Positions 25,493-34,901 of a stretch of DNA of 64,000 nt are shown one piece after another. Position 1 is the first letter of the stretch; every line of letters begins with the position of its first letter. A program made the position numbers and the translations under genes. Below the pieces are notes generated by a model. That model saw nothing but the letters and a program-made list of their open reading frames with translations, did no database searches and was not told the origin of the DNA. Origin of the DNA: G963662675 sp963676845 (GTDB lineage Bacteria; Bacteroidota; Bacteroidia; Bacteroidales; Prolixibacteraceae); NCBI GenBank assembly GCA_963676845.2, contig CAXXKK010000021.1, positions 1 to 64,000 of the forward strand, read 5' to 3'.

Positions 25493-26635
25493 ATGAAGCT
25501 AATTAAACCACACAAACTAATAATCCTGCTTGCCGCAGTAGTCTTTTCTGTTTCAGGCAGTTTAAAAGCTTTTGCACAAGAACACGGGCAAGAAGTAACT
25601 CATGGTACAGAATCTCATTCAGAAGCAACCCATGAAGATCATTCATCTTCTCATGAAGAAGAATTCAATCCGGGTGAATTTGTTATTGAGCACGTTTCAG
25701 ATGCATTTGAATGGCACATTGCCACTTTCGGTGAAACTCACGTAAGTATTCCTCTCCCTATTATATTGTATAGCGAAAATAGTGGTCTTAACATTTTTAT
25801 GTCTTCAAAATTTCATCATGGGCATGAGTCTTACAAAAATTTCGCTATTGCCAGCGAAGGAGATAATGAAGGGAAAATTGTTGAAATGGATGATCACGGT
25901 GACGTAATTGGATTACCAATCGATCTTTCAATAACAAAAGCTGTTGCTGGAATAATCGTAAGTATTATCGTATTACTTTGGGTTTTCTTAAGCGTAGCCA
26001 AATCGGCCAAGAAAAACGTTGGAAAAGCTCCATCAGGGTTGCAAAATGCAGTTGAACCTGTAATATTTTTTATCAGAGATGAAGTTGCAAAACCTGCATT
26101 AGGCGAGAAAAAATACGAAAAGTTCATGCCATTTCTGCTTACACTTTTCTTTTTTATCCTAATCAATAACTTTCTTGGGCTAATCCCTATTTTTCCATTC
26201 GGTGCTAATGTTACAGGAAACATTGCTGTTACATTAGTATTAGCGTTATTCACTTTTGCAATAACATCAATTAACGGAAATAAACATTACTGGAAAGAAA
26301 TATATAATCCTGATGTACCATGGTGGTTGAAATATCCTGTGCCTTTGATGCCTATCGTAGAGCTTACAGGTGTTTTTACAAAACCATTTGTATTGATGGT
26401 CCGACTTTTTGCTAACATGATGGCAGGACACATGATTGTTACTGTGTTTGTAAGTTTGATTTTCATCTTCACGTACATGGGAGGCGCTGGAATGGGTGCT
26501 GCAGTCAGCCCTGTTTCTGTACTATTTTCAGTATTCATTTTAATATTGGATGTCCTCGTTTCATTTATTCAGGCGTATGTATTTACCTTACTATCAGCCT
26601 TATATTTTGGAATGGCAACATCAGAACATCACTAG
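25493..26635 (+). CDS. atpB: ATP synthase F0 subunit a
   Basis: 380 residues from ATG 25493 with a GAGGAG-like sequence upstream; the longer frame to 25445 needs a TTG start. A signal-like N-terminus and a His/Glu-rich extension precede the membrane core, as is common in Bacteroidota. The essential Arg lies in PFVLMVRLFANMMAGH, and the last helices contain FIQAYVFTLLSALYFG. Subunit a forms the proton half-channels against the c-ring. Confidence 0.95.
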   Translation: MKLIKPHKLIILLAAVVFSVSGSLKAFAQEHGQEVTHGTESHSEATHEDHSSSHEEEFNPGEFVIEHVSDAFEWHIATFGETHVSIPLPIILYSENSGLNIFMSSKFHHGHESYKNFAIASEGDNEGKIVEMDDHGDVIGLPIDLSITKAVAGIIVSIIVLLWVFLSVAKSAKKNVGKAPSGLQNAVEPVIFFIRDEVAKPALGEKKYEKFMPFLLTLFFFILINNFLGLIPIFPFGANVTGNIAVTLVLALFTFAITSINGNKHYWKEIYNPDVPWWLKYPVPLMPIVELTGVFTKPFVLMVRLFANMMAGHMIVTVFVSLIFIFTYMGGAGMGAAVSPVSVLFSVFILILDVLVSFIQAYVFTLLSALYFGMATSEHH

Positions 26636-26660
26636 TTTTTAACACTATAAATTCAATCTT

Positions 26661-26924
26661 ATGTTATCAGCAATTTTAACAGTGATTTTACAGGCTGCAG
26701 CCGGAGCATCTCTTGGAAATATGGGAGCTGCTATTGGTGCTGGTCTAGCTGCAATTGGTGCAGGTATGGGTATCGGTAAAATCGGTGCTAGTGCTATGGA
26801 AGCTATCGCACGTCAACCTGAAGCAAGTGGAGATATTCGTTCAAACATGATCGTATCTGCTGCTCTTATTGAAGGTGTTGCTTTCTTCGCAGTTATTATC
26901 TGTGCTCTTGTAATTTTCAGCTAA
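26661..26924 (+). CDS. atpE: ATP synthase F0 subunit c
   Basis: 87 residues forming a helical hairpin. The loop ARQPEASGDIR is typical and the ion-carrying carboxylate is in AALIEGVAFF. The Gln and Ser/Thr ligands used by sodium-binding c-subunits are absent (IEGV instead of ES-T), so proton coupling is inferred. It is followed by a stable intercistronic hairpin. Confidence 0.96.
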   Translation: MLSAILTVILQAAAGASLGNMGAAIGAGLAAIGAGMGIGKIGASAMEAIARQPEASGDIRSNMIVSAALIEGVAFFAVIICALVIFS

Positions 26925-26942
26925 GAAAATTTTTTCACTTGT

Positions 26943-26975
26943 CATCCACTCCCGGGGTTGCCGGGAGCAAGGATG
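26943..26975 (+). promoter_or_regulatory. Hairpin between atpE and atpF
   Basis: CATCC/GGATG and CTCCCGG/CCGGGAG form a stacked stem around a GGTTG loop in the 70-bp gap. No T-tract directly follows, so it is more likely an mRNA-stability or partial-attenuation element than a full terminator. It could raise atpE levels relative to downstream genes. Confidence 0.65.
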
Positions 26976-26994
26976 GCTTTAAAAAAGAAAAACT

Positions 26995-27489
26995 ATGGGA
27001 TTTGTTACTCCGGATTACGGAACAATATTTTGGATGGTCATCATCTTTGGGATTACACTTTTTATCCTAAAGAAATTTGCATGGAAGCCTATTCTTAATG
27101 CATTAAAAGACAGAGAAGCTTCGATTGCTGATGCTTTATCTTCTGCTGATAAAGCCAGGTCTGAAGTTGCTGACCTAAAATCTGACCATGAAAAAATTAT
27201 CGCTGAGGCACGTTTGGAAAAAGATGCAATCTTAAAAGAAGCAAAAGAAATTAAAGAAAAAATTGTTTCTGAAGCTAAAACTCAGGCTCAGGCTGAAGGT
27301 CAAAAAATGCTTGATGCTGCTCGTCAACAATTAACGGCAGAGAAAGATGCAGCGATAAACGAAATGAAAAAACAAGTTGTAGAGCTTTCAGTAATGGTTG
27401 CTGAAAAAGTCATACACAAAGAATTAGAAGCAAAAAGTGAACAAGAGTCACTTGTTAACGATCTTTTGAAAGATTTGAAATTACAGTAA
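26995..27489 (+). CDS. atpF: ATP synthase F0 subunit b
   Basis: 164 residues: one N-terminal transmembrane helix (FWMVIIFGITLFILKKFAW) and a long charged Ala/Glu/Lys-rich coiled coil forming the peripheral stalk. Length and position between atpE and atpH are standard. Confidence 0.95.
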   Translation: MGFVTPDYGTIFWMVIIFGITLFILKKFAWKPILNALKDREASIADALSSADKARSEVADLKSDHEKIIAEARLEKDAILKEAKEIKEKIVSEAKTQAQAEGQKMLDAARQQLTAEKDAAINEMKKQVVELSVMVAEKVIHKELEAKSEQESLVNDLLKDLKLQ

Positions 27490-27492
27490 TTC

Positions 27493-28041
27493 ATGGATCA
27501 AAGTAAAATAACAGTACGGTACGCCAAGGCTTTTTTCAGTTTAGGAAAAGAAAAAGGTCAACTCGAAGAGCTAAGAAAAGACATTGAGCTTATCTATACA
27601 ATTTGCACAGAAAGTGCAGACTTTAAGCTTTTACTGGAAAGCCCGGTTGTAAAAACTTCACAAAAATTAAAATTGATGAGTTCTATCTTTGAAGGTAAAA
27701 TTCAGGAATTGAGTTTGAATTTTCTGCAACTGATCACTGAAAACAGAAGAGAAATTCATTTGGCTGGAATTTGCCGGAATATTCTCAGCTTGTATAAACT
27801 CGATCAGGATGTACGAACAGTTGTGATGACTAGTGCTGTATCTTTATCTCCAGGAATTATCGATCAGATAAAATCTCAACTTCAGGAAGAATTTAAAGCA
27901 ACAATTGAATTAAGTGAACAAGTTGATCCTTCTCTTATTGGTGGCTTTATCCTTCGTGTGGATGATAAGCAAGTTGATGCAAGTATTGCAACCCAACTTA
28001 AAAAAGTAAAAGACAATTTATTACAATCAGAAATAAAATAG
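27493..28041 (+). CDS. atpH: ATP synthase F1 subunit delta
   Basis: 182 residues. The N-terminus ITVRYAKAFFSLGKEKGQLE and the C-terminal LIGGFILRVDDKQVDASI are family landmarks. Delta ties the peripheral stalk to the top of alpha3beta3. It starts 3 bp after the atpF stop. Confidence 0.95.
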   Translation: MDQSKITVRYAKAFFSLGKEKGQLEELRKDIELIYTICTESADFKLLLESPVVKTSQKLKLMSSIFEGKIQELSLNFLQLITENRREIHLAGICRNILSLYKLDQDVRTVVMTSAVSLSPGIIDQIKSQLQEEFKATIELSEQVDPSLIGGFILRVDDKQVDASIATQLKKVKDNLLQSEIK

Positions 28042-28058
28042 CTAAAATCTAATATACC

Positions 28059-29636
28059 ATGGCTGATATTAAACCTGCTGAAGTATCTGCGATACTTAAA
28101 CAACAACTGGAAGGCTTCAAGTCCGAGGCCGAATTGGAAGAAGTGGGAACAGTTCTCCAGGTTGGTGACGGTATTGCCCGCATATACGGACTATCAAATG
28201 TTGAATCCAACGAAATGATTGAGTTCCAAAATGGGCTTAAAGGAATTGTTCTTAACCTTGAGGAAGACAACGTTGGAGCTGTACTCTTAGGTCCTTCTGA
28301 AGATGTTAAAGAAGGTGATGTTGTAAAACGTCTGCGTCGTATTGCATCTATTGAGGTAGGTGAAGGCTTACTGGGCAGGGTAGTAAACACAATTGGTGCC
28401 CCTATTGACGGTAAAGGAGCTATTCAAGGTGAAAAATTTGAAATGCCTCTTGAACGTAAAGCACCAGGTGTAATCTATCGTAACCCTGTAAATCAGCCCC
28501 TTCAAACAGGTGTTAAAGCGATTGATGCAATGATTCCTATCGGTCGTGGTCAGCGTGAGTTAATTATTGGTGACCGCCAGACAGGTAAAACTGCTGTTGC
28601 AATTGACACCATCATTAACCAACGCGAAAATTTTGAAAAAGGAACTCCGGTATATTGTATCTATGTAGCTGTAGGACAAAAAGGTTCAACAGTAGCAAAC
28701 ATTGCTTCTACTTTAGAAAAACATGGAGCAATGGATTATACAGTAATCGTTTCTGCAACAGCAGCAGATCCTGCAGCATTGCAGTATTATGCTCCTTATG
28801 CTGGTGCATCGATTGGAGAGTTCTTCCGTGATACTGGTCGTGATGCATTGATTATTTATGATGACCTTTCAAAACAGGCTGTATCTTACCGTGAGGTTTC
28901 TTTGTTGCTTCGTCGTCCACCGGGTCGTGAGGCATATCCTGGAGATGTATTCTACTTACATTCTCGCTTATTGGAGCGTGCTGCAAAAATTATCGAGTCG
29001 GATGAGATTGCAGCTGAGATGAATGACCTCCCAGAATGTTTGAAAGGTAAAGTAAAAGGTGGTGGTTCATTAACAGCTCTTCCTATTATTGAAACACAAG
29101 CAAGTGACGTTTCTGCATATATTCCAACCAACGTAATTTCGATTACTGATGGTCAGATCTTCCTGGAATCTAACTTATTCAACTCGGGTGTTCGCCCAGC
29201 GATTAACGTAGGTATCTCGGTATCTCGTGTAGGTGGTAACGCTCAGGTTAAAGCAATGAAAAAGATAGCCGGTACATTGAAACTTGACCAGGCTCAGTTC
29301 CGTGAACTTGAAGCTTTCTCAAAATTCGGTTCCGACCTTGATGCAGCTACAATGCGTGTTTTGGATAAAGGACGTAAAAACGTTGAAATCCTGAAACAAG
29401 GTCAGTACGTACCAATGAAAGTTGAGCACCAAATTGCAATTATCTATTGTGGTGTAAAAGAATTGCTACGTGTAGTACCAGTAGAAAAAGTAAGAGATTT
29501 TGAGAAAGATTTCCTTGAATTGATGGAAATGCAATACCGTCCAACACTGGATGAACTTAGAGAAGGTAAAATGACTGATGAAGGATCAGCAAATATTGAA
29601 AAAGCTGCTGCTGAAGTAGCTGAACGTTTCAAATAA
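28059..29636 (+). CDS. atpA: ATP synthase F1 subunit alpha
   Basis: 525 residues, full length. Walker A is GDRQTGKTAV, and the SVSRVGGNAQ region near residue 386 is typical of alpha. It forms the non-catalytic nucleotide sites of F1. The matching beta subunit is encoded 31 kb away on the opposite strand. Confidence 0.98.
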   Translation: MADIKPAEVSAILKQQLEGFKSEAELEEVGTVLQVGDGIARIYGLSNVESNEMIEFQNGLKGIVLNLEEDNVGAVLLGPSEDVKEGDVVKRLRRIASIEVGEGLLGRVVNTIGAPIDGKGAIQGEKFEMPLERKAPGVIYRNPVNQPLQTGVKAIDAMIPIGRGQRELIIGDRQTGKTAVAIDTIINQRENFEKGTPVYCIYVAVGQKGSTVANIASTLEKHGAMDYTVIVSATAADPAALQYYAPYAGASIGEFFRDTGRDALIIYDDLSKQAVSYREVSLLLRRPPGREAYPGDVFYLHSRLLERAAKIIESDEIAAEMNDLPECLKGKVKGGGSLTALPIIETQASDVSAYIPTNVISITDGQIFLESNLFNSGVRPAINVGISVSRVGGNAQVKAMKKIAGTLKLDQAQFRELEAFSKFGSDLDAATMRVLDKGRKNVEILKQGQYVPMKVEHQIAIIYCGVKELLRVVPVEKVRDFEKDFLELMEMQYRPTLDELREGKMTDEGSANIEKAAAEVAERFK

Positions 29637-29687
29637 AACACGGCAGATCATTCTCTAAAGTCACTCATTCAACCAAATTTGTAAGAA

Positions 29688-30566
29688 ATGGCAAGTTTAA
29701 AAGAAATACGTACACGGATATCATCGGTATCAACAACCCGGCAGGTAACAAGTGCCATGAAAATGGTTTCTGCTGCCAAACTTAAAAAGGCTCAGGATGC
29801 AATTATGCAGATCAGGCCTTATGCTGATAAATTGCATGAGATACTTACGTCTTTAAGTGCAAACCTTGAAAATGCCGAAGATTCACTTTACACACAACAA
29901 CGTATCCCCGAAAAAGTGTTGATCGTATTGGTCAGCTCGAATCGTGGGCTTTGTGGTGCTTTTAACACAGCCATCTCAAAAACAGGAATTGAGCTTGCGC
30001 AATCGAAATACGAAAGACAACTTAAAGCCGGAAATGTAGATTTTCTTGCTGTTGGTAAACAAGGTGAAAAATATCTGAAAAGCAGAAAATTTTCTATCGC
30101 TGGAGATGCCAATGATATATTCGACACTCTGGATTATGAAAATGTAGCCCAGTTGGCTGAAAAACTCATGACTGACTTTGTTGAGAAAAAGTACGACCGT
30201 ATTGAATTGGTTTATAATCAGTTTAAAAATGCTGCTGTTCAAATATGTTATACGGAGCAATTCTTACCGGTTGAAGTAAATGCTGAAGAAGAACAATCTG
30301 GCAACTACAACTTTATCTACGAACCTTCACAAAAAGAGATCGTTCAGGAATTGATTCCTAAATCCTTGAAAATTCAAGTTTACAAAGCTTTGCTGGATTC
30401 CAATGCATCTGAGCACGGAGCACGAATGACTGCCATGCACAAAGCATCGGATAATGCTACAGAACTCATCAAAGAACTAACATTGACATTCAACAAAGCA
30501 CGTCAAACTGCAATTACGAACGAAATATTAGAGGTTACGAATGGTGCAGAAGCTCTAAACGGATAA
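29688..30566 (+). CDS. atpG: ATP synthase F1 subunit gamma
   Basis: 292 residues. The N-terminal helix TRQVTSAMKMVSAAKLKKAQ and C-terminal ARMTAMHKASDNATELI are the conserved ends of the rotor shaft; SSNRGLCGAFN lies between. It is the last gene of this operon; wbpB ends 9 bp away on the other strand without a visible terminator. Confidence 0.97.
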   Translation: MASLKEIRTRISSVSTTRQVTSAMKMVSAAKLKKAQDAIMQIRPYADKLHEILTSLSANLENAEDSLYTQQRIPEKVLIVLVSSNRGLCGAFNTAISKTGIELAQSKYERQLKAGNVDFLAVGKQGEKYLKSRKFSIAGDANDIFDTLDYENVAQLAEKLMTDFVEKKYDRIELVYNQFKNAAVQICYTEQFLPVEVNAEEEQSGNYNFIYEPSQKEIVQELIPKSLKIQVYKALLDSNASEHGARMTAMHKASDNATELIKELTLTFNKARQTAITNEILEVTNGAEALNG

Positions 30567-30575
30567 CATTTAGAA

Positions 30576-31508
30576 TTAAATATATTTCTTTAGAAATGGA
30601 TGATAATCATCAAGCAAAGGTGATTGTGATCCATTTCTTATTTCATGGGTTAAAAAGATTGATTTCTCAGCCTCATCAATATCAAATCCATTACCAGATA
30701 AAATATTCTCATACGATTTTGTATGCAGATTAGTAAAACCCTCACTAAATTCAATTTCTTTTTCATTAATTGTAACCGAACGATGAGTCCTTGCTCCTTT
30801 TGCCTTTGATTGAGCAGGAATATCATCGTAATCCAGGCTTAGGAACCAACGCACATTTGCTTTCTCAAGCTGAAGGAAACCGGAAGCTTTATTATGCCGG
30901 GACATATGGATAACATTCTTCTGCACATCCCCAAATATCCATATCAACATATCAAAAAAATGAATTCCAATGTTTGTGGCAACTCCTCCAGATTTTTTCA
31001 CATCACTTTTCCAACTCTTATCGTACCATTTCCCTCGCGATGTTATGTATGAAAGATCTATATCATAAATATGGTCTGAAAGATCATTTTCAATCTTGTT
31101 TTTTAATGCTTTTATTGCTGGATGAAGGCGTAACTGTAGAATACTAAAAATCTGTTTCCCGGTTTCTTTCTCAGTTCTTCTTAATTGCTCAACATCACTG
31201 GGATACAAAACCAAAGGCTTTTCACAAATGACATTTAAGTTGCTTTTCAAAGCCTTCTCAATTTGTTCGGCATGCAGATAATTTGGAGTACATATACTGG
31301 CATAATCCAGTTCTTCATTGTTTTTTACAAAATTCCAAAACTTGTCCGTATTCTTAAAAAATTCAGCAAAAGGGAAATAACTGTCAATTCGTCCCATAAC
31401 ATCGAAAGGATCACTAGTCACAACCAATGATCCTCCAGTTTCCTTAATTGCCCTCAAATGTCTTTCTGCCACAAACCCAGCAGCTCCCATTAATGCAAAT
31501 TTCTTCAT
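30576..31508 (-). CDS. wbpB: Gfo/Idh/MocA oxidoreductase, WbpB-like UDP-GlcNAcA 3-dehydrogenase
   Basis: 310 residues. A Rossmann fold starts MGAAGFVAERHLRAI, and the family Lys motif is CEKPLVL at about residue 96, followed by the substrate-binding half with GGVATNIGIHFFDMLIW. WbpB oxidises the C3 hydroxyl of UDP-N-acetylglucosaminuronate. It is the last gene of wbpE-wbpD-wbpB, which fixes the assignment better than sequence alone. UDP-GlcNAc 6-dehydrogenase (WbpA) is not in the window. Confidence 0.88.
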   Translation of the reverse strand: MKKFALMGAAGFVAERHLRAIKETGGSLVVTSDPFDVMGRIDSYFPFAEFFKNTDKFWNFVKNNEELDYASICTPNYLHAEQIEKALKSNLNVICEKPLVLYPSDVEQLRRTEKETGKQIFSILQLRLHPAIKALKNKIENDLSDHIYDIDLSYITSRGKWYDKSWKSDVKKSGGVATNIGIHFFDMLIWIFGDVQKNVIHMSRHNKASGFLQLEKANVRWFLSLDYDDIPAQSKAKGARTHRSVTINEKEIEFSEGFTNLHTKSYENILSGNGFDIDEAEKSIFLTHEIRNGSQSPLLDDYHPFLKKYI

Positions 31509-31537
31509 CTGGAATTTATCTTACTTCAATTTATAGG

Positions 31538-32110
31538 TTAAGCCTGAATAGCTTGAATTTTCCCATCAACAAGCTCATATTTCTCACCTGTTTCAGGGCA
31601 AACCAAGTTATCATCTAAAATGATTCCCGTTCTGCTTACCCATCCTTTTTGTTTGGCTGGAACACCAACCATTAAGGCGAAAGGTTTTACATCCTTGGTA
31701 ACAACAGCTCCTGCCCCAATAAAAGCATATTCTCCCACAGTTATACCACACACCAAAGTTGCATTAGCTCCAATAGTTACTCCTTTTTTTACCAGAGTTG
31801 TTTTGTATTCCGATTTTCGTTCAACAAACGAGCGCGGATTTACAACATTAGTAAAAACACAACTCGGTCCACAAAAAACATCGTCTTCTAAAATTACCGA
31901 ATCGTAAACACTCACGTTGTTTTGGATTTTTACACCATTTCCAATTTTCGCTTTTCCGCCTACAAACACATTTTGACCTAAAACACAATTTTGTCCAATT
32001 TCTGTCTGGCTCATTACATGGCAGAAGTGCCAGACTTTTGTGCCTTTACCAATCTTAGCTCCATCATCAACGCAAGCTGTTTCATGTATGTAAATGGATA
32101 AATCAGTCAT
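31538..32110 (-). CDS. wbpD: WbpD-like UDP-3-amino-uronate N-acetyltransferase
   Basis: 190 residues of left-handed beta-helix hexapeptide repeats (IGKGTKVWHFCHV, IGNGVKIQNNVSVY, IGANATLVCGITVG, IGAGAVVTKDV). WbpD acetylates the 3-amino group made by WbpE, giving UDP-2,3-diacetamido-2,3-dideoxy-glucuronate. Its start overlaps the wbpE stop by 8 bp and wbpB follows 29 bp downstream. Confidence 0.92.
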   Translation of the reverse strand: MTDLSIYIHETACVDDGAKIGKGTKVWHFCHVMSQTEIGQNCVLGQNVFVGGKAKIGNGVKIQNNVSVYDSVILEDDVFCGPSCVFTNVVNPRSFVERKSEYKTTLVKKGVTIGANATLVCGITVGEYAFIGAGAVVTKDVKPFALMVGVPAKQKGWVSRTGIILDDNLVCPETGEKYELVDGKIQAIQA

Positions 32111-33197
32111 TTAGGATTTCTATTATTGAATCTGATACGAATTTAATTTCTTCTTCGGTAATAAAACCATGAATAGGCAAAGAAAGTACTGTTTCTGAAA
32201 GCAACGAAGCCACTTCAAACTTAGGCTCGGTTAAAACATCATCGCGAAAAGCTTCCTGTTCCGGAAGTATTTTGGGATAATGAATAGCTGTTGGAACTCC
32301 CTTTTCTTCCAGCTTTCGTTTAATCTCATCCCGATTTTCCAACATGACGGTATACTGAGCCCAAACACTGTCACGGCCTTCAGCCAAATCAGGTAAAAGA
32401 GCTTGTCCTTTCAACAATTCAGAATAGATACTAGCAGCTCGTTGTCGGTTTATAATTTCCATCTCAAAATACTTCAGCTTAACCCGAAGTATTGCCGCTT
32501 GCAAGGTATCCATCCGCGCATTTAAGCCTATAGCTTTATGGATATATCGCTCACTCTGTCCGTGACTCCGAAGCAATTTTAATTGGGCTGCCCAATCATC
32601 ATTATTCGTAAAAATTGCACCTCCGTCTCCATAACAACCTAATGGTTTGGCCGGGAAAAAACTGGTCGTAGCCAAATCCGTCAGGGAACATGATTTTTTG
32701 CCAAAGTAAGTTGCTCCAAAAGACTGAGCCCCATCTTCAATGACCCACAACTTATGCTTTTGTGCAATTTTATTGATGGCATCAAAATCGGCACATTGAC
32801 CAAATAAAGAAACTGCTAAAATCCCTTTGGTACGCGGAGTAATTTTCCTTTCAATTTTCGTCACATCCAGGTTAAAATCAACAGGGGAAACATCAACAAA
32901 AATTGGTCGGGCTTTTAAAAAGCTGATCATCGATGCAGAAGCAATGAAGCTAAATGCCGGACAAATAATTTCATCCCCGGGCTTAACATTCAAAGCCATC
33001 AACGAAAGCAGCAATGCATCGGTTCCTGAGCTACAGCAAACAGCATGTTTTGTCCCTGCAAACTCTGCCAGTTCTTCCTCCAAAAGATTAATTTCCTGAC
33101 CGTTTATAAAAGAAAACGTTTCAATTACCGAATGAATGGCATTGTCAATCTCCGTTTTATAACTCAGGTATTGTTTGTGAAGGTCGTTAAATTTCAT
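32103..33197 (-). CDS. wbpE: DegT/DnrJ/EryC1 aminotransferase, WbpE-like
   Basis: 364 residues of the sugar-aminotransferase fold. The PLP lysine is visible in SFFPAKPLGCYGDGGAI, with VIEDGAQSFGA and CCSSGTDALLL upstream. WbpE transfers an amino group to C3 of the keto sugar made by WbpB. The Porphyromonas homologue PorR is required for A-LPS and T9SS cargo anchoring, linking this cluster to porZ here (inference). Confidence 0.92.
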   Translation of the reverse strand: MKFNDLHKQYLSYKTEIDNAIHSVIETFSFINGQEINLLEEELAEFAGTKHAVCCSSGTDALLLSLMALNVKPGDEIICPAFSFIASASMISFLKARPIFVDVSPVDFNLDVTKIERKITPRTKGILAVSLFGQCADFDAINKIAQKHKLWVIEDGAQSFGATYFGKKSCSLTDLATTSFFPAKPLGCYGDGGAIFTNNDDWAAQLKLLRSHGQSERYIHKAIGLNARMDTLQAAILRVKLKYFEMEIINRQRAASIYSELLKGQALLPDLAEGRDSVWAQYTVMLENRDEIKRKLEEKGVPTAIHYPKILPEQEAFRDDVLTEPKFEVASLLSETVLSLPIHGFITEEEIKFVSDSIIEILND

Positions 33198-33399
33198 CGC
33201 TTGTGTAATAAACTATAAAAATAACAGAAAAGAAATAAGAAGATTGTTTCATTGAGGGACTTTCTTTGAAAAGCCCCCGATCTTTTTTGATCACTTACAG
33301 AAGATTGCTAGCTTTGTTAAATAAGGTTTATATTCCTATCGGGGCTACAACTTACAATCAATATTCATTTGCCCCCAAAATAATCAAATACACTATTTT

Positions 33400-34812
33400 A
33401 TGCATTTTGTTGATCTGCTGGTTTTTGTCATTTATATTATCGTTGTAATTCTCATTGGTATTTATTTTCACAAAAAAAACAAAGATTCTCACGACTATTT
33501 CGCCGGAGGAAACGGCATGGGCAGCATGCACATTGGGCTTTCTGTTGTTGCAACCGACGTAGGTGGAGGATTCTCCATTGGACTGGGAGGACTCGGTTTT
33601 TTGATGGGACTTTCCGGATCCTGGATGTTATTTACCGGATTAATTGGCGCCTGGTTAAGTGCAACTCTGCTTATCCCACGTGTAATTGGGAAGGCGCATG
33701 AAATGAAAATGCTTACCTTCCCTCAACTTCTCGAAAACACTTACGGGAAACGGGTTGCAATACTTGCCGGAGTTATTTCATTTATCGGCTACCTGGGATT
33801 TACATCGTCCCAATTACTAGCCGGAGCAAAACTTGCAGTTGGTACTTTCCCAACGCTTGACACCAATATGGCATTGCTTATTATGGGAGTCGTTGCTGTC
33901 GTTTATACCGCATTTGGAGGAATTAAAGCCGTTATTTATACCGATACTTTTCAGTGGATCCTACTTATGGCAGGATTGATTTTCATTGCTATCCCCTTAG
34001 CATTCTTTACGCTTGGGGGTTTCGATGAAATAATGACTCATATTCCCAGAGAATTTATGAGGCTGGATAATGTCAGCTGGATACAAATTGCAAACTGGTT
34101 TATAACAATCATTCCAATTTGGTTTATCGGAATGACACTTTACCAACGGATTTTTGCCTGCCGGGATGAAAAAACAGCTAAAAGAGCCTGGTATGTTGCC
34201 GGTCTATTTGAATATCCGGTGATGGCTTTTATGGGTGTCATTTTGGGGCTTCTTTCACGAGTAGCTTTGGAACAAGGAATGTTTGTCTCTGATGGATTTA
34301 CCACTGCTGATCAAATGGATAGCGAACTTGGACTACCCCTCCTTCTTCGTCATATTTTACCAGTTGGACTAATGGGATTAACACTTTCCGCATATTTTTC
34401 AGCCATCATGTCAACAGCTGATAGCTGCCTGCTTGCTGCATCCGGTAATTTAATGACTGACTTACTAAAAGTTGATCCACACAAATCAAACAGCATAAAG
34501 ATATCGCAGGTAATTACGCTTGGAGTTGGAGTCGTTGCAATCTTATTAGCAACCACCATGACCAGCGTACTCGATCTCATGTTGATGTCCTACTCATTTA
34601 TGGTATCCGGTTTATTTGTTCCCGTAATTGCTATGCTTTTTATTAAAAATGCGAATCGCAACGGTGCCATGGCTGCAATGCTTGCCGGAGGGTTCAGCAC
34701 GCTTGCATTAACAATTGCTGAAGTAGAAATTCCATTCGGATTTGATCCCATTTTAATTGGTGTGATCCTTTCAGTTCTGTCCTACTATTTCTTTTCTTTT
34801 GTAAAGAAATAA
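33400..34812 (+). CDS. Sodium:solute symporter (SSS family)
   Basis: 470 residues with about 13 transmembrane helices. Family features include DYFAGGNGMGSMHIGLSVVA near the N-terminus and the central GYLGFTSSQLLAGAKLAVG. It imports an organic solute with sodium across the inner membrane; the substrate (sugar, amino acid or other) cannot be told. The gene stands alone and is divergent from wbpE. Confidence 0.92.
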   Translation: MHFVDLLVFVIYIIVVILIGIYFHKKNKDSHDYFAGGNGMGSMHIGLSVVATDVGGGFSIGLGGLGFLMGLSGSWMLFTGLIGAWLSATLLIPRVIGKAHEMKMLTFPQLLENTYGKRVAILAGVISFIGYLGFTSSQLLAGAKLAVGTFPTLDTNMALLIMGVVAVVYTAFGGIKAVIYTDTFQWILLMAGLIFIAIPLAFFTLGGFDEIMTHIPREFMRLDNVSWIQIANWFITIIPIWFIGMTLYQRIFACRDEKTAKRAWYVAGLFEYPVMAFMGVILGLLSRVALEQGMFVSDGFTTADQMDSELGLPLLLRHILPVGLMGLTLSAYFSAIMSTADSCLLAASGNLMTDLLKVDPHKSNSIKISQVITLGVGVVAILLATTMTSVLDLMLMSYSFMVSGLFVPVIAMLFIKNANRNGAMAAMLAGGFSTLALTIAEVEIPFGFDPILIGVILSVLSYYFFSFVKK

Positions 34813-34874
34813 GCAAATTAACAGTCAAATAGAATCAAAACTAAAACCCTGTTTCCTTTTTATTATCAGTATTA

Positions 34875-34882
34875 TATATTTG
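34875..34882 (+). promoter_or_regulatory. -7 box TATATTTG for the serine hydrolase
   Basis: Perfect TAnnTTTG, 19 bp before the ATG at 34902. Confidence 0.55.
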
Positions 34883-34901
34883 CTATGAGAAATTGATACT
34901 G

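Noticed and set aside
26661..26924. Sodium-dependent c-ring
   Set aside because: The Gln and Ser/Thr sodium ligands are absent; only the Glu is present.
24816..30566. Incomplete ATP synthase operon (no beta or epsilon) as a loss
   Set aside because: atpD and atpC are intact at 60606-62377.
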